From Clostridia bacterium (GTDB taxonomy: Bacteria; Bacillota; Clostridia; Christensenellales; Aristaeellaceae): a stretch of 57,823 nucleotides of DNA. How positions within the stretch are numbered: position 1 is the stretch's first letter; each line of letters begins with the position of its first letter. Made by a program: the position numbers and the translations under genes. The notes below the pieces were generated by a model. That model made no database searches. It was not told the DNA's origin and worked only from the letters and a program-made list of their open reading frames with translations. Of this stretch, positions 43,915 through 52,003 are shown piece after piece. Where the stretch lies: NCBI GenBank assembly GCA_017543905.1, contig JAFYFC010000046.1:1-57823 (forward strand). Reading direction: 5' to 3'.

Positions 43915-44367
43915 GTGACAGTAGAAACAACCGTTCCGGACGATTATCCGCAGCTCAGACTCGGCAGCCAGCTCTGCTTTCCGCTGTACGCCGCCGCGCG
44001 CAGGGTCGTAAGCAGCTACACGCCGTACCTTAAGCCGCTCGGGCTTACATACACGCAGTACATCGTAATGATGGCGCTGTGGGAGAAGGAAGCCCTCACG
44101 GTGGGGGAGCTGTGCCGTCTGCTGTATCTGGACAACGGCACTGTTACGCCGTTACTTAAAAAGCTGGAGGACGCCGGATACGTAGCGCGCAGCCGCTCAA
44201 AAACGGACGAGCGCGTGGTGACTGTGACCATAACCAACACCGGCAGAAGCCTGCGCGAACAGGCGAAGGACGTGCCCTTCGCCGTGGGCAAATGCATAAG
44301 CATGCAGCCGGACGAGGCGCAGACGCTTTACAGGCTGCTGCACAAGCTTATGGATATGACTAACTGA
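43915..44367 (+). CDS. ohrR: OhrR-type MarR-family organic peroxide sensor/repressor
   Basis: GTG 43915 has GGGAG 7 bases upstream, giving 150 residues. The N-terminus QLCFPLYAAARRVVSSY aligns with Bacillus OhrR: reactive Cys21, and Tyr25, Tyr35, Tyr46 at the positions of the tyrosines that contact the sulphenate. The winged helix follows (VGELCRLLYLDNGTVTPLLK, then SKTDERVVTVTIT). In the family, oxidation of the Cys by organic peroxide releases the repressor from its operator. The likely target is the dyad at 42002-42027, so this would be autoregulation of the four-gene operon. Only one Cys is near the N-terminus, but others (CRLLY, GKCIS) exist, so the one-Cys or two-Cys type is open. Confidence 0.9.
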   Translation: MTVETTVPDDYPQLRLGSQLCFPLYAAARRVVSSYTPYLKPLGLTYTQYIVMMALWEKEALTVGELCRLLYLDNGTVTPLLKKLEDAGYVARSRSKTDERVVTVTITNTGRSLREQAKDVPFAVGKCISMQPDEAQTLYRLLHKLMDMTN

Positions 44368-44387
44368 GATCGCCTAAGCGTAATTCG

Positions 44388-44431
44388 ATAAACAATCCGA
44401 GAGGCCGTGAACAGCCTCTCGGATTGTTTAT
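44388..44431. terminator. Bidirectional intrinsic terminator
   Basis: An 18-bp near-perfect stem (AACAATCCGAGAGGC with GCCTCTCGGATTGTT and flanking A/T pairs), 8-base loop, TTTATAA on the plus side and A-run complement on the other. It lies between the convergent OhrR and acyl-CoA synthetase genes and can serve both. Confidence 0.85.
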
Positions 44432-44454
44432 AACGTGAATATGACGGCGTATCG

Positions 44455-46194
44455 TTACTTGGCCGCGGCGGCTTCGGAAGCGTTCTGTGCGTTCAGCTTT
44501 GCGGCTTCCTCTTCCTCGAGCACCCTGTACGCCACCTTGCCTACCAGCGTCTTGGGCAGATCGTCGCGGAATTCGATATCGTAAGGCATTGCGTATTTCG
44601 CTATGTTTTTGCGGCAGTATTCTAACAATTCGTTTTTGGTGTCCTCGTTTGCCGGAACGTCTGCCGCAAGCTTCACGAACGCCTTGACCTTTTCTATTTT
44701 GTAGGGATCGGGCACGCCGATAATGCAGCTCATCTGCACCTTTTCGTGCGCGTCGAGAATATTTTCAAGCTGTGCCGGGTATACGTTGTAGCCTGAGGTC
44801 ACTATCATGCGCTTGGCGCGTCCCTTGAAGTACACGAAGCCTTCGTCGTCCATGAATCCGAGGTCGCCCGTGTACAGCCAGGCCTGTCCGTCCGGATGCG
44901 TGCGCAGCGTCTGCGCGGTCTCGTCGGGATGCTTCATGTATTCCTTCATCACGGTGGGGCCGGAGATCACTATTTCGCCGGTGGTGTTGTAGGGCAGCTC
45001 CTCGTCGGTGCCGGGCTTTACGATTTTTATGTACATATCCGGGAACGGTATGCCTATGCTGCTCTCCTTGAACATTTTGGGCGGCGTCAGACAGCACGCG
45101 GTCACGGTTTCGGTGGTGCCGTAGCCCTCGCGTATCTGAATCACGGCCTTGTGATCGTACAGCCATTTGTCCAGCTTTTTCTTAAGCTCTATGGACAGCG
45201 AGTCGCCGCCTGAGAAAACGCCCTTCAGACAGGACAGATCCGCCTTGTCGAGATTGTCGATTCTTAGCAGCGCTTCGTAAAGCGTGGGCACGCCCGCGAT
45301 GAAATTGCAATGGTATTTCACCATGTCCTTGGCGTAGCTCTTGGGAGTGAAGCGCGGGATCAGTATGCACCTGCCGCCCTGCGCGAGCATGGTGTGCACG
45401 CATACGCCCAGACCGAAGCCGTGGAAAATGGGCATCGCCGCGAGCATTTTGTCGCCGGGGCGGAACATCGGGTTCGCGGCTACGACCTGCTGGCTTAGGG
45501 CATTAAAGTTTTTGTTCGTAAGCACTATGCCCTTGGTCGTGCCGGTGGTGCCGCCCGAATACAGTATCACCGCGGGATCGTCGCTCGTGCGCTTTACGCG
45601 GTAGTTGTAGAAGCAGTGTCTGCTCATGCGCAGAAAATCCTTCCACATGATTATGGGCGCGTCGTCGGGGATTTTTTGTATTTTGCGGCCTGCGGTCATC
45701 ATGTAGCCGTAGCGTATGGGGCGCGTAAGCTCGTCCTTCACGCTGGCGATTATTATGTTTACTACCTTCGTGTTCTGACGGATGTGCTCGAATTTGTGAT
45801 AGAACTGATCCAGCGTGATCGCTGTGACGCTCTCGGACTCGTTCAGATAAAACTCTATTTCCTTTTCGGCGGAGAGCGGATGAATCATGTTTGCGATAGC
45901 GCCGATCAGATTGACTGCGTAGAGCATGTATATACCCTGCGGGCAGTTGGGCAGAGCGATCGTAACTTTGTCGTTTTCACGTACGCCTATGGTACGCAGC
46001 GCCTTCGCGCACTGCTCTATGTTGGCAAGCATCTGCTTGTACGTGGTATGCTTGCCCATAAAATCGAATGCGATGTTGTCAGGATACTTTTTCGCTATTT
46101 CGGCGACTATTTCATACATCGAACCGTCAAAATAGTCCAGATGCAGGGGGATGTCTTCCATAAAGGGTGCCCAGGGAGCTTTAGCTGCGCTCAT
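44455..46194 (-). CDS. AMP-binding acyl-CoA synthetase (FadD-like)
   Basis: 579 residues with the adenylate-forming motifs in order: LYSGGTTGTTKGIVLTNKN (P-loop A3), REGYGTTETVTACC (A5), YTGDLGFMDDEGFVYFKGRA (A7/A8), SGYNVYPAQLENIL and the catalytic Lys region KTLVGKVAYR near the end. It activates a carboxylic acid, probably a fatty acid, to acyl-AMP and then acyl-CoA in the cytoplasm. Its ATG shares bases with the stop of the upstream gene (TGATG), so translation is coupled to the E2-like protein. The C-terminal Ala-rich tail (NASEAAAAK) is probably disordered. Confidence 0.92.
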   Translation of the reverse strand: MSAAKAPWAPFMEDIPLHLDYFDGSMYEIVAEIAKKYPDNIAFDFMGKHTTYKQMLANIEQCAKALRTIGVRENDKVTIALPNCPQGIYMLYAVNLIGAIANMIHPLSAEKEIEFYLNESESVTAITLDQFYHKFEHIRQNTKVVNIIIASVKDELTRPIRYGYMMTAGRKIQKIPDDAPIIMWKDFLRMSRHCFYNYRVKRTSDDPAVILYSGGTTGTTKGIVLTNKNFNALSQQVVAANPMFRPGDKMLAAMPIFHGFGLGVCVHTMLAQGGRCILIPRFTPKSYAKDMVKYHCNFIAGVPTLYEALLRIDNLDKADLSCLKGVFSGGDSLSIELKKKLDKWLYDHKAVIQIREGYGTTETVTACCLTPPKMFKESSIGIPFPDMYIKIVKPGTDEELPYNTTGEIVISGPTVMKEYMKHPDETAQTLRTHPDGQAWLYTGDLGFMDDEGFVYFKGRAKRMIVTSGYNVYPAQLENILDAHEKVQMSCIIGVPDPYKIEKVKAFVKLAADVPANEDTKNELLEYCRKNIAKYAMPYDIEFRDDLPKTLVGKVAYRVLEEEEAAKLNAQNASEAAAAK

Positions 46195-47060
46195 CAGTAT
46201 TCAACCTCCGTATTCAGTGGCTGTTCGAGCAGCTCCGGCTGTTCGAGCAGTTTTTTAAGCAGTTTTACCGTTTTGGAGTAATAGTATCCGTCGGCTATGC
46301 GTTCGTCCACGGTCAGGCCGATATCCACGCTGTCGCGCATCACGAACGTGCCGTCGTCGTTGTAGAACGGGCGCATTTTGCGTTCGCCTATCGCGCAGAA
46401 CACGCTGTTCGTGCCCCAGTTGGTCAGATGATGATAGCCGGAATGAAGCTTTATGGAGCCCAGATTCGTCAGTACGACGGACGAATAATATGGGTCTGTG
46501 GCGATGAGGGATCGGGGCACCCAGCCGTGCCGGTCGAGAAAGCGTATGCACGCGATGATCGATTTTGAAACGAAGCGGGGCATTTTGTTGAACATGTCCA
46601 TGCTCGCGGTGGAGGCGTCCTCCTTGTTCTCGCCGCGGCAGCTGCTCACCTTTCTGAAGATCGTGTCGTGCACGCTGCTTAACGTATCCGAGGGCTTTGA
46701 ATGGATAAACGCGAGCGCCTCGCCGCCTTCGTCGGAGAATATCTTTTTTACCACGAACGCGGCGGAGACCTCGTTTCTCTGGTAGATATTCTTGTTGGCG
46801 ATAAAGCGGTTCATCTTGGGTCGCAGCGTTATGCACTTAAGCAGCGCCGTCACGATCAGCTGAAACAGATTGTACTTGTATTCGGGATCGCATGCGTTTT
46901 TCTTATCGAGAAACGCAGCGGCGTTCGTGAGATCGATCTTCTCGGAAATGAAGGCCTCGTTGTCACAGCGGTTGGGATACAAAAGGGGCACGATGAAATG
47001 CATCGAATCAATATCGCGTACGAGATACCCGTCCTTGCGGTCGCCTAACCTACGTCCCAT
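46194..47060 (-). CDS. E2/CAT-fold acyltransferase-like protein without the catalytic His
   Basis: 288 residues with the fold of chloramphenicol acetyltransferase and 2-oxoacid dehydrogenase E2 catalytic domains: MHFIVPLLYPNRCDNEAFIS, SSVVLTNLGSIKLHSGYHHL and the final DIGLTVDERIADGYYYSKTV. In active E2/CAT enzymes that last motif is DHR-x-x-DG; here His is replaced by Glu253. No lipoyl domain is present. Proteins of this type occur beside acyl-CoA synthetases in Clostridia. The role may be binding or transfer of an acyl group, or a non-catalytic partner of the synthetase; neither is shown. ATG 47060 has GGAGA. Confidence 0.8.
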   Translation of the reverse strand: MGRRLGDRKDGYLVRDIDSMHFIVPLLYPNRCDNEAFISEKIDLTNAAAFLDKKNACDPEYKYNLFQLIVTALLKCITLRPKMNRFIANKNIYQRNEVSAAFVVKKIFSDEGGEALAFIHSKPSDTLSSVHDTIFRKVSSCRGENKEDASTASMDMFNKMPRFVSKSIIACIRFLDRHGWVPRSLIATDPYYSSVVLTNLGSIKLHSGYHHLTNWGTNSVFCAIGERKMRPFYNDDGTFVMRDSVDIGLTVDERIADGYYYSKTVKLLKKLLEQPELLEQPLNTEVEY

Positions 47061-47091
47061 ACTGTTCGCTTCTCCAAATCTCTCAGCATTA

Positions 47092-47131
47092 AATTAAATT
47101 TAATTATATCAATTACAGTGAAAGAATACAA
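47092..47131 (-). promoter_or_regulatory. Promoter and 14-bp palindrome of the acyltransferase-synthetase pair
   Basis: On the minus strand TTGTAT (47131-47126), 17 bases, TATAAT (47108-47103), then the palindrome AATTAAATTTAATT (47105-47092) overlapping the end of the -10 box. The palindrome is operator-like but AT-only. Confidence 0.6.
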
Positions 47132-47233
47132 GTGCATCGCAATAGAATAAATAAAACTTTTGGTAAACAAGCGGCAAAAGCCCGGGGCAGGCTTAGAGGA
47201 TCGGGCTTTTTGACAGTTTGTGCTTACTGTATC

Positions 47234-47275
47234 AAAAAAACCGACTGAAATGAATTTTTGTTTCATTTCAGTCGG
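47234..47275 (-). terminator. Intrinsic terminator of thiT
   Basis: On the minus strand CCGACTGAAATGAA, 7-base loop, TTCATTTCAGTCGG, then TTTTTTTGAT: a perfect 14-bp stem plus seven Ts, 33 bases after the thiT stop. Confidence 0.92.
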
Positions 47276-47307
47276 AGCGACTTGCAGAAGTGCCGTGTGC
47301 GAGCGAA

Positions 47308-48129
47308 TTAAGATTGTTTCTTTGCAAATTCGCACGCGGGGTTTGCGGCGCGCACGAGGTCGGCTATGCCGGGTATAAGGCTTACGAGCATGCAGATAAC
47401 GACGTCCGGCCCGAGGTAGCTTATGTTGTAAACGAGCGAATATATCAGCGCGTTCTGATCTCCTGCGTAGGATGCGAAGAATACGGTTCCGGATATCACG
47501 GCCATTATGTAGCGCCCTATACCGGCAAACAGCACGGCGCACGGAAGCGTCAGTATCTTGCGCTTAAGAGGCAGCTTGAGCGCGACGAAGCAGAGCGCCA
47601 GCGCGCCGAAGGCGAGCGGATAATCTACCAGAAGCTGTATCGGATGAATGACGTAGGGATCCTGTACGAGCTGGAGAAGGCCGTACGCACAGCCTGCGGC
47701 GAAGCCCTTCAGCGGCCCGAACGCGAGTACGAAAATCACGATCGGCAGCATGCTTGCGGGGGTAATCGAGCCGCCCTGTGCGAAGGGGGCCGAAATCTTC
47801 ATGCAGCTTAAAACGAAGGCAATGGAAATGCACATCGCGCCCATCGCTATCGTACGGCTGTCCCAGCGCGTACGTCTGCCCGCGATAAACAGAATCAGCA
47901 CGGCCGCGATAAGCGCCGCTATTATAGCTACGGTGTACCATTTAAGCTCTTCGTCGTCGTCTTCTTCTTGCGCGGAAGCGTCCGCTTCGGTTTCCGTCAG
48001 GTCTGCGGGCAGAGTTTCGGTTTGCGAGTTAGAGGGCGCAGCGGTTTCGCCTGTTTCGCCTTCTGTAAGCGCCGTGCCGAAGGCGAGCAGTAATGCGAGC
48101 AGTGTGAGCAGTACAACGATTTTTTTCAT
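47308..48129 (-). CDS. thiT: Thiamine ECF transporter S component ThiT, N-terminally extended
   Basis: The C-terminal about 180 residues are ThiT/YuaJ: ISIAFVLSCMKI, FAQGGSITPASMLPIVIF, FGPLKGFAAGCAYGLLQ and DPYVIHPIQLLVDYPLAFGA, with six membrane segments. It binds thiamine and works with the shared EcfAA'T energising module, which is not in the window. The N-terminal about 95 residues are extra: a signal-like segment (MKKIVVLLTLLALLLAF), an acidic Thr/Glu/Asp-rich linker and an additional membrane segment (WYTVAIIAALIAAVLILFIA). ATG 48129 is 7 bases from AAAGGAGG (48144-48137). The TPP riboswitch just upstream supports the assignment. Confidence 0.92.
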   Translation of the reverse strand: MKKIVVLLTLLALLLAFGTALTEGETGETAAPSNSQTETLPADLTETEADASAQEEDDDEELKWYTVAIIAALIAAVLILFIAGRRTRWDSRTIAMGAMCISIAFVLSCMKISAPFAQGGSITPASMLPIVIFVLAFGPLKGFAAGCAYGLLQLVQDPYVIHPIQLLVDYPLAFGALALCFVALKLPLKRKILTLPCAVLFAGIGRYIMAVISGTVFFASYAGDQNALIYSLVYNISYLGPDVVICMLVSLIPGIADLVRAANPACEFAKKQS

Positions 48130-48153
48130 GTTTTTTCCTCCTTTGCTTTTCCG

Positions 48154-48187
48154 CAAAAGAAACCCGCGTGCGTCAGACGCACACGGG
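48154..48187 (-). terminator. Riboswitch-controlled terminator of thiT
   Basis: On the minus strand CCCGTGTGCGT, loop CTG, ACGCACGCGGG, then TTTCTTTTG. It lies between the TPP aptamer and the thiT ribosome binding site, so it is the expression platform: bound TPP should favour termination. Confidence 0.88.
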
Positions 48188-48215
48188 AAACGGGAGGCCG
48201 CGCTAAAGCGGCTTT

Positions 48216-48299
48216 CCGCTTCCCTACGGTGGGATTACCCACTTCAGGTTCCAAGGGACAGGATTTTCATCCATCTCAGCCTTTCGGCGCCCCCAGCGG
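48216..48299 (-). promoter_or_regulatory. TPP riboswitch (THI box)
   Basis: On the minus strand the aptamer shows GGGGGCGCC, the conserved GGCTGAGA, CCCTTGGAACCTGA, the GGGTAATCCC hairpin and CGTAGGGAA, closed by a CCGCT/AGCGG P1 stem. All conserved blocks are in the right order and spacing. It precedes the terminator and thiT. Confidence 0.97.
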
Positions 48300-48351
48300 T
48301 TACAGTCATATTTTACGGATGCGCGGCGTTTCTGTCAAGTAAAAAGTAAGC

Positions 48352-49722
48352 TTATCTTTCCTCTATCGGCACGTAATGCGCGCCCTTCGGCATGACCGCC
48401 TTATAGCCGGGACGCATGAGCTTGCCGCCGGAGATAAGCTCCTCCAGCCTGTGCGCGCACCAGCCGCTCACGCGCGCTACCGCAAACAGCGGAGTGAACA
48501 TTTCGTCGGGTATACCGAGCATCCTGTATACGAGACCGGAATACATATCGATGTTCGCGCACATAACGCGGTGCTCCCTGTGCTTCTCGGCCAGCATCTC
48601 AAGACCGTTTTTCTCTATGCGCTCCATAAGCTCGAAATCCTTGTCGGCGCCGGTCTGCGAGGCGAGCTTGCATGCGTATTTTTTAAGCAGTAACTCGCGC
48701 GGATCGCTTTCGGTATATACCGCGTGTCCGAGCCCGTATATCTTGCCGGACATGTCGCCGGCTTTGCCGTCGATAATGAGCTTCAGATAGTCGCGCAGCG
48801 CGCCGTCGTCGGGAGTGTCGCCGATATGCGCTTTAATGTCGTCGAACATCTGCATCGTGCGCGCGTTCGCGCCGCCGTGCAGCGGGCCCTTCAGCGCGTT
48901 TATAGCGCCCGAGATCGCGGCGTAGGTGTCGGTGCCGGTCGACGTAAGCGCGCGGCAGGTGAAGGTGGAGTTGTTGCCGCCGCCGTGCTCCGCGTGGAGC
49001 GTGAGGCACAGATCCAGCAGATGGGCTTCGTCGTCGGTATATTTTTTATCGTCTCTCAGTAGGCGCAGCATGTTTTCCGCAATCGAAAGCTCGTCCTTCG
49101 GCATGTGCAGATACAGCGAATCGTTGTCGAACAGGTGACGCTTCACGTTGTAGGCGTTCGACATGAGTACGGGCAGACGCGCGATGAGCTGTATCGACTG
49201 CCTGAGCACGTTTTCGGGCGACACGTCCTCGGGGTTGTCGTCGTATGAGTACAGCGCCATAACGCCGCTGGAGAGCTTGTTCATTATGTTGGGATTGGGC
49301 GCCTTGAACAGCACGGCGTCATTATAGCCGTCGGGCAGATGGCGCGCGCTGGCAAGCGCGCTGCGGAAGTCGTCAAGCTCGCCCTGCGTGGGCAGCTTTC
49401 CAAGCAGCAGCAGATAACACACCTCTTCGAAGCCGAATATGTGCCTTTCGGCATGATTCGTGATAAGCTCGTTTATTTCTATGCCCCTGTAATACAGGCG
49501 TCCGGGCATGGGGATGGGATCGCCGTCCAGCATCATGTAGCCCTGTACGGAGCCGATGTTGGTAACGCCCGCCAGTACGCCCGTGCCGTCCGTGTTTCTG
49601 AGCCCGCGCTTTACGTTCAGGGAGCGGAACTGATTGGGGTCTATGGTATAATAGCGGCGAATGTCGCCGTCTATGCTGCTGACGTAATCCTGCACCGCCG
49701 TGCTCTTATCAGAATACTGCAT
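48352..49722 (-). CDS. gltA: Citrate synthase
   Basis: 456 residues with the type II fold motifs: [36 protein letters not shown] (first catalytic His), [16 protein letters not shown] (second), [15 protein letters not shown] and [14 protein letters not shown]. It condenses oxaloacetate and acetyl-CoA. The sequence resembles the Clostridia-type enzymes with a long N-terminus ([20 protein letters not shown]). It is transcribed divergently from the aconitase-isocitrate dehydrogenase operon; together they form the oxidative branch to 2-oxoglutarate. Si versus Re specificity is not visible, but the fold is the standard Si type. Confidence 0.95.
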   Translation of the reverse strand: MQYSDKSTAVQDYVSSIDGDIRRYYTIDPNQFRSLNVKRGLRNTDGTGVLAGVTNIGSVQGYMMLDGDPIPMPGRLYYRGIEINELITNHAERHIFGFEEVCYLLLLGKLPTQGELDDFRSALASARHLPDGYNDAVLFKAPNPNIMNKLSSGVMALYSYDDNPEDVSPENVLRQSIQLIARLPVLMSNAYNVKRHLFDNDSLYLHMPKDELSIAENMLRLLRDDKKYTDDEAHLLDLCLTLHAEHGGGNNSTFTCRALTSTGTDTYAAISGAINALKGPLHGGANARTMQMFDDIKAHIGDTPDDGALRDYLKLIIDGKAGDMSGKIYGLGHAVYTESDPRELLLKKYACKLASQTGADKDFELMERIEKNGLEMLAEKHREHRVMCANIDMYSGLVYRMLGIPDEMFTPLFAVARVSGWCAHRLEELISGGKLMRPGYKAVMPKGAHYVPIEER

Positions 49723-49749
49723 GTTGTCCTCCGTGAATAAATATGCGCC

Positions 49750-49778
49750 ATTATACCTTAAGCTGAGCCAAAATGCAA
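49750..49778 (-). promoter_or_regulatory. Promoter of citrate synthase
   Basis: On the minus strand TTGCAT (49778-49773), 17 bases, TATAAT (49755-49750), 28 bases before the start. Confidence 0.75.
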
Positions 49779-49851
49779 GCAGCGCAGGTTAATTTATTTA
49801 TATTTTGAAAAATATAACGCTGATTGGCGTTTAATATGAATTTTATGTGCG

Positions 49852-49886
49852 TGCAAGCTTGCAATTTTGTATAATTATGGTATAAT
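49852..49886 (+). promoter_or_regulatory. Promoter and palindrome of the aconitase-isocitrate dehydrogenase operon
   Basis: TTGCAA (49859-49864), 16 bases, TGG-TATAAT (49881-49886). The -35 box is part of a perfect 12-bp palindrome TGCAAGCTTGCA (49852-49863), so a repressor site there would block the promoter. Confidence 0.65.
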
Positions 49887-49921
49887 CCGGATATAACGCG
49901 CAAAACGGAGGAATCTATTAT

Positions 49922-52003
49922 ATGAAGCTTATCGATACGCCCGTACGGGTCGAAAACGGCACTGTGCGCCCGTGTCCGGACGCGCGGCCCGGCGGCAGCC
50001 TTGCTGAAACCATACTTAACGCGCACGGTGGAACGCATATCCGCTTCGACGCGCTTATATCGCACGATATCACGTATGTCGGCATAATACAGACCGCGCG
50101 CGCCAGCGGAATGAAGCGCTTTCCGCTGCCGTACGCGTTTACGAACTGCCACAACTCCCTGTGCGCCGTGGGCGGCACGATAAACGAGGACGATCACGTA
50201 TTCGGGCTGTCGGCGGCCAAAAAATACGGCGGCATATACGTGCCCGCAAACCTTGCGGTTATCCATCAGTACGCGCGCGAGCAGCTGGCGCTGTGCGGCG
50301 GCATGATACTCGGCTCCGACTCGCATACCCGCTACGGCGCGCTGGGCACGCTCGCGATAGGCGAGGGCGGAGGCGAGCTGGTCAAGCAGCTGCTTAAAAA
50401 CACTTACGATCTGCCCTCGCTGCCGGAGACGGTGCTCGTGTATCTGACGGGCCGTCTTTCGCACGGCGTGGGGCCGCACGACGTCGCGCTGGCGCTGTGC
50501 GCGGCGGTGTTCAAAAACGGCTTCGTCAAAAACAGGGTGCTCGAATTTGCTGGGCCGGGCGTGCGGGATTTGAGCATGGACGAGCGCATAGGCATAGACG
50601 TGATGACCACGGAGACCGCGTGCCTGTCCTCTGTGTGGGAAACAGACGAAAAAACGCGCAGATATTACGAGGCGCACTCGCGCGGCGACAAATATAAAGA
50701 GCTGAAAGCGGACCAGGGCGCAGTATACGACCGGGCGGTCGTTTTGGATCTAAGTGAAATAGAACCGATGATCGCGCTGCCGTTTCACCCCTCGAACGCC
50801 TTTTCGATACGTGAACTGAACGCGCAGCCGCACAAGGTGCTCGCGCTTGCGGAGCAGAACGCGGGACTTGCGCCCGGTACGCTTGCGGCGAAATGGACAG
50901 GTAAGGGACTTAAGGCAGACCAGTTCATTATAGCAGGCTGCGCGGGCGGCGGTTATGAAAACATACTGAACGCGGCGGCGATACTGAACGGCCAGAGCGC
51001 GGGAAATACGAGCGTATACCCGGCGTCCGTGCCGATAGAAAGCGCGCTTATCAAAAACGGCGCGCTCAGCGGTCTGATTTCTTCCGGCGCCGTGCTTAAG
51101 CCCTGCTTCTGCGGGCCCTGCTTCGGCGCGGGGGACGTGCCGTCGAACGGCGCGCTTTCGCTCAGGCATACCACGCGCAATTTTCCCTACCGCGAGGGTG
51201 CGAAGCCCGGCGAGGGGCAGACGGCGTACGTGGCGCTGATGGACGCGCGCTCGATAGCCGCCAGCGCGCTTACGGGATACGTGACCGGCGCGGATACGGT
51301 TTTTTACGAGGATATACACGACGCGCCGTACACTGCCGATCTGAGCGCGTACAAAAACCGCGTATACGACGCGTGGGGAAGGCCTGACGAGGACGAGCCT
51401 CTGGTATTCGGCCCCAATATCGCGGACTGGCCGGAATTCAGAGGGCTCGAGGGAGACCTTGAGTTCGAAATCGCGTCGCGGCTTGACGACAGCGTGACCA
51501 CGACTGACGAGCTCATCCCTTCGGGCGAAACCTCGTCCTACCGCTCAAATCCCGTCAGGCTCAGCGAGTTCGCGCTTTCGCGGCGCGATCCCGGCTATGC
51601 GGGACGCTCAAAAAGGATAAGGGACGCGGGAAAATACAGCGCGATTGCCGCGGTATGTCCGGGAGACGGCTCTGCGCGCGAGCAGGCGGCTTCCTGCCAG
51701 AGAGTCCTGGGCGGGATCGCGAACGTCGCGGTAAGCTACGCGACCAAGCGCTACCGCGCGAACCTCATAAACTGGGGCATCGTGCCGTTCGTGTGTGCGG
51801 ACGCGCTTGCGCTTGAAGTCGGCGACAGGCTTCTTATTAAAGATTTCGCGTTGAAGCTCAAAGCGGGCGCGCGCGAGTTCGACGCCATTATAAACGGCGC
51901 GCGCACGCTTAAGCTCACGCTGCCCGCGCTCACCGACGGCGAGGCGGAGATACTTTCGGACGGCTGTCTTATAAACTATTATCGCAGAAAGGCGAATGCA
52001 TGA
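49922..52003 (+). CDS. Aconitase-family hydratase
   Basis: 693 residues with the aconitase [4Fe-4S] fold: GSDSHTRYGALGTLAIGEGG at about 130, a first cluster Cys near residue 340 in IIAGCAGGGYENI, and the other two in PCFCGPCFGAGD near 395. The swivel domain is at the C-terminus (KRYRANLINWGIVPFV). The usual SCTN motif at the first Cys is replaced by GCAG, and the protein is shorter than AcnA (about 890) or AcnB. Clostridia carry this shorter form as their only aconitase. The overlap with isocitrate dehydrogenase makes citrate-isocitrate conversion the best guess; another hydratase of the family is possible. ATG 49922 has GGAGG 10 bases upstream. Confidence 0.85.
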   Translation: MKLIDTPVRVENGTVRPCPDARPGGSLAETILNAHGGTHIRFDALISHDITYVGIIQTARASGMKRFPLPYAFTNCHNSLCAVGGTINEDDHVFGLSAAKKYGGIYVPANLAVIHQYAREQLALCGGMILGSDSHTRYGALGTLAIGEGGGELVKQLLKNTYDLPSLPETVLVYLTGRLSHGVGPHDVALALCAAVFKNGFVKNRVLEFAGPGVRDLSMDERIGIDVMTTETACLSSVWETDEKTRRYYEAHSRGDKYKELKADQGAVYDRAVVLDLSEIEPMIALPFHPSNAFSIRELNAQPHKVLALAEQNAGLAPGTLAAKWTGKGLKADQFIIAGCAGGGYENILNAAAILNGQSAGNTSVYPASVPIESALIKNGALSGLISSGAVLKPCFCGPCFGAGDVPSNGALSLRHTTRNFPYREGAKPGEGQTAYVALMDARSIAASALTGYVTGADTVFYEDIHDAPYTADLSAYKNRVYDAWGRPDEDEPLVFGPNIADWPEFRGLEGDLEFEIASRLDDSVTTTDELIPSGETSSYRSNPVRLSEFALSRRDPGYAGRSKRIRDAGKYSAIAAVCPGDGSAREQAASCQRVLGGIANVAVSYATKRYRANLINWGIVPFVCADALALEVGDRLLIKDFALKLKAGAREFDAIINGARTLKLTLPALTDGEAEILSDGCLINYYRRKANA

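Noticed and set aside
47750..48349. 199-codon plus-strand frame
   Set aside because: It crosses the TPP riboswitch and terminator and lies opposite thiT, so it is not a gene.
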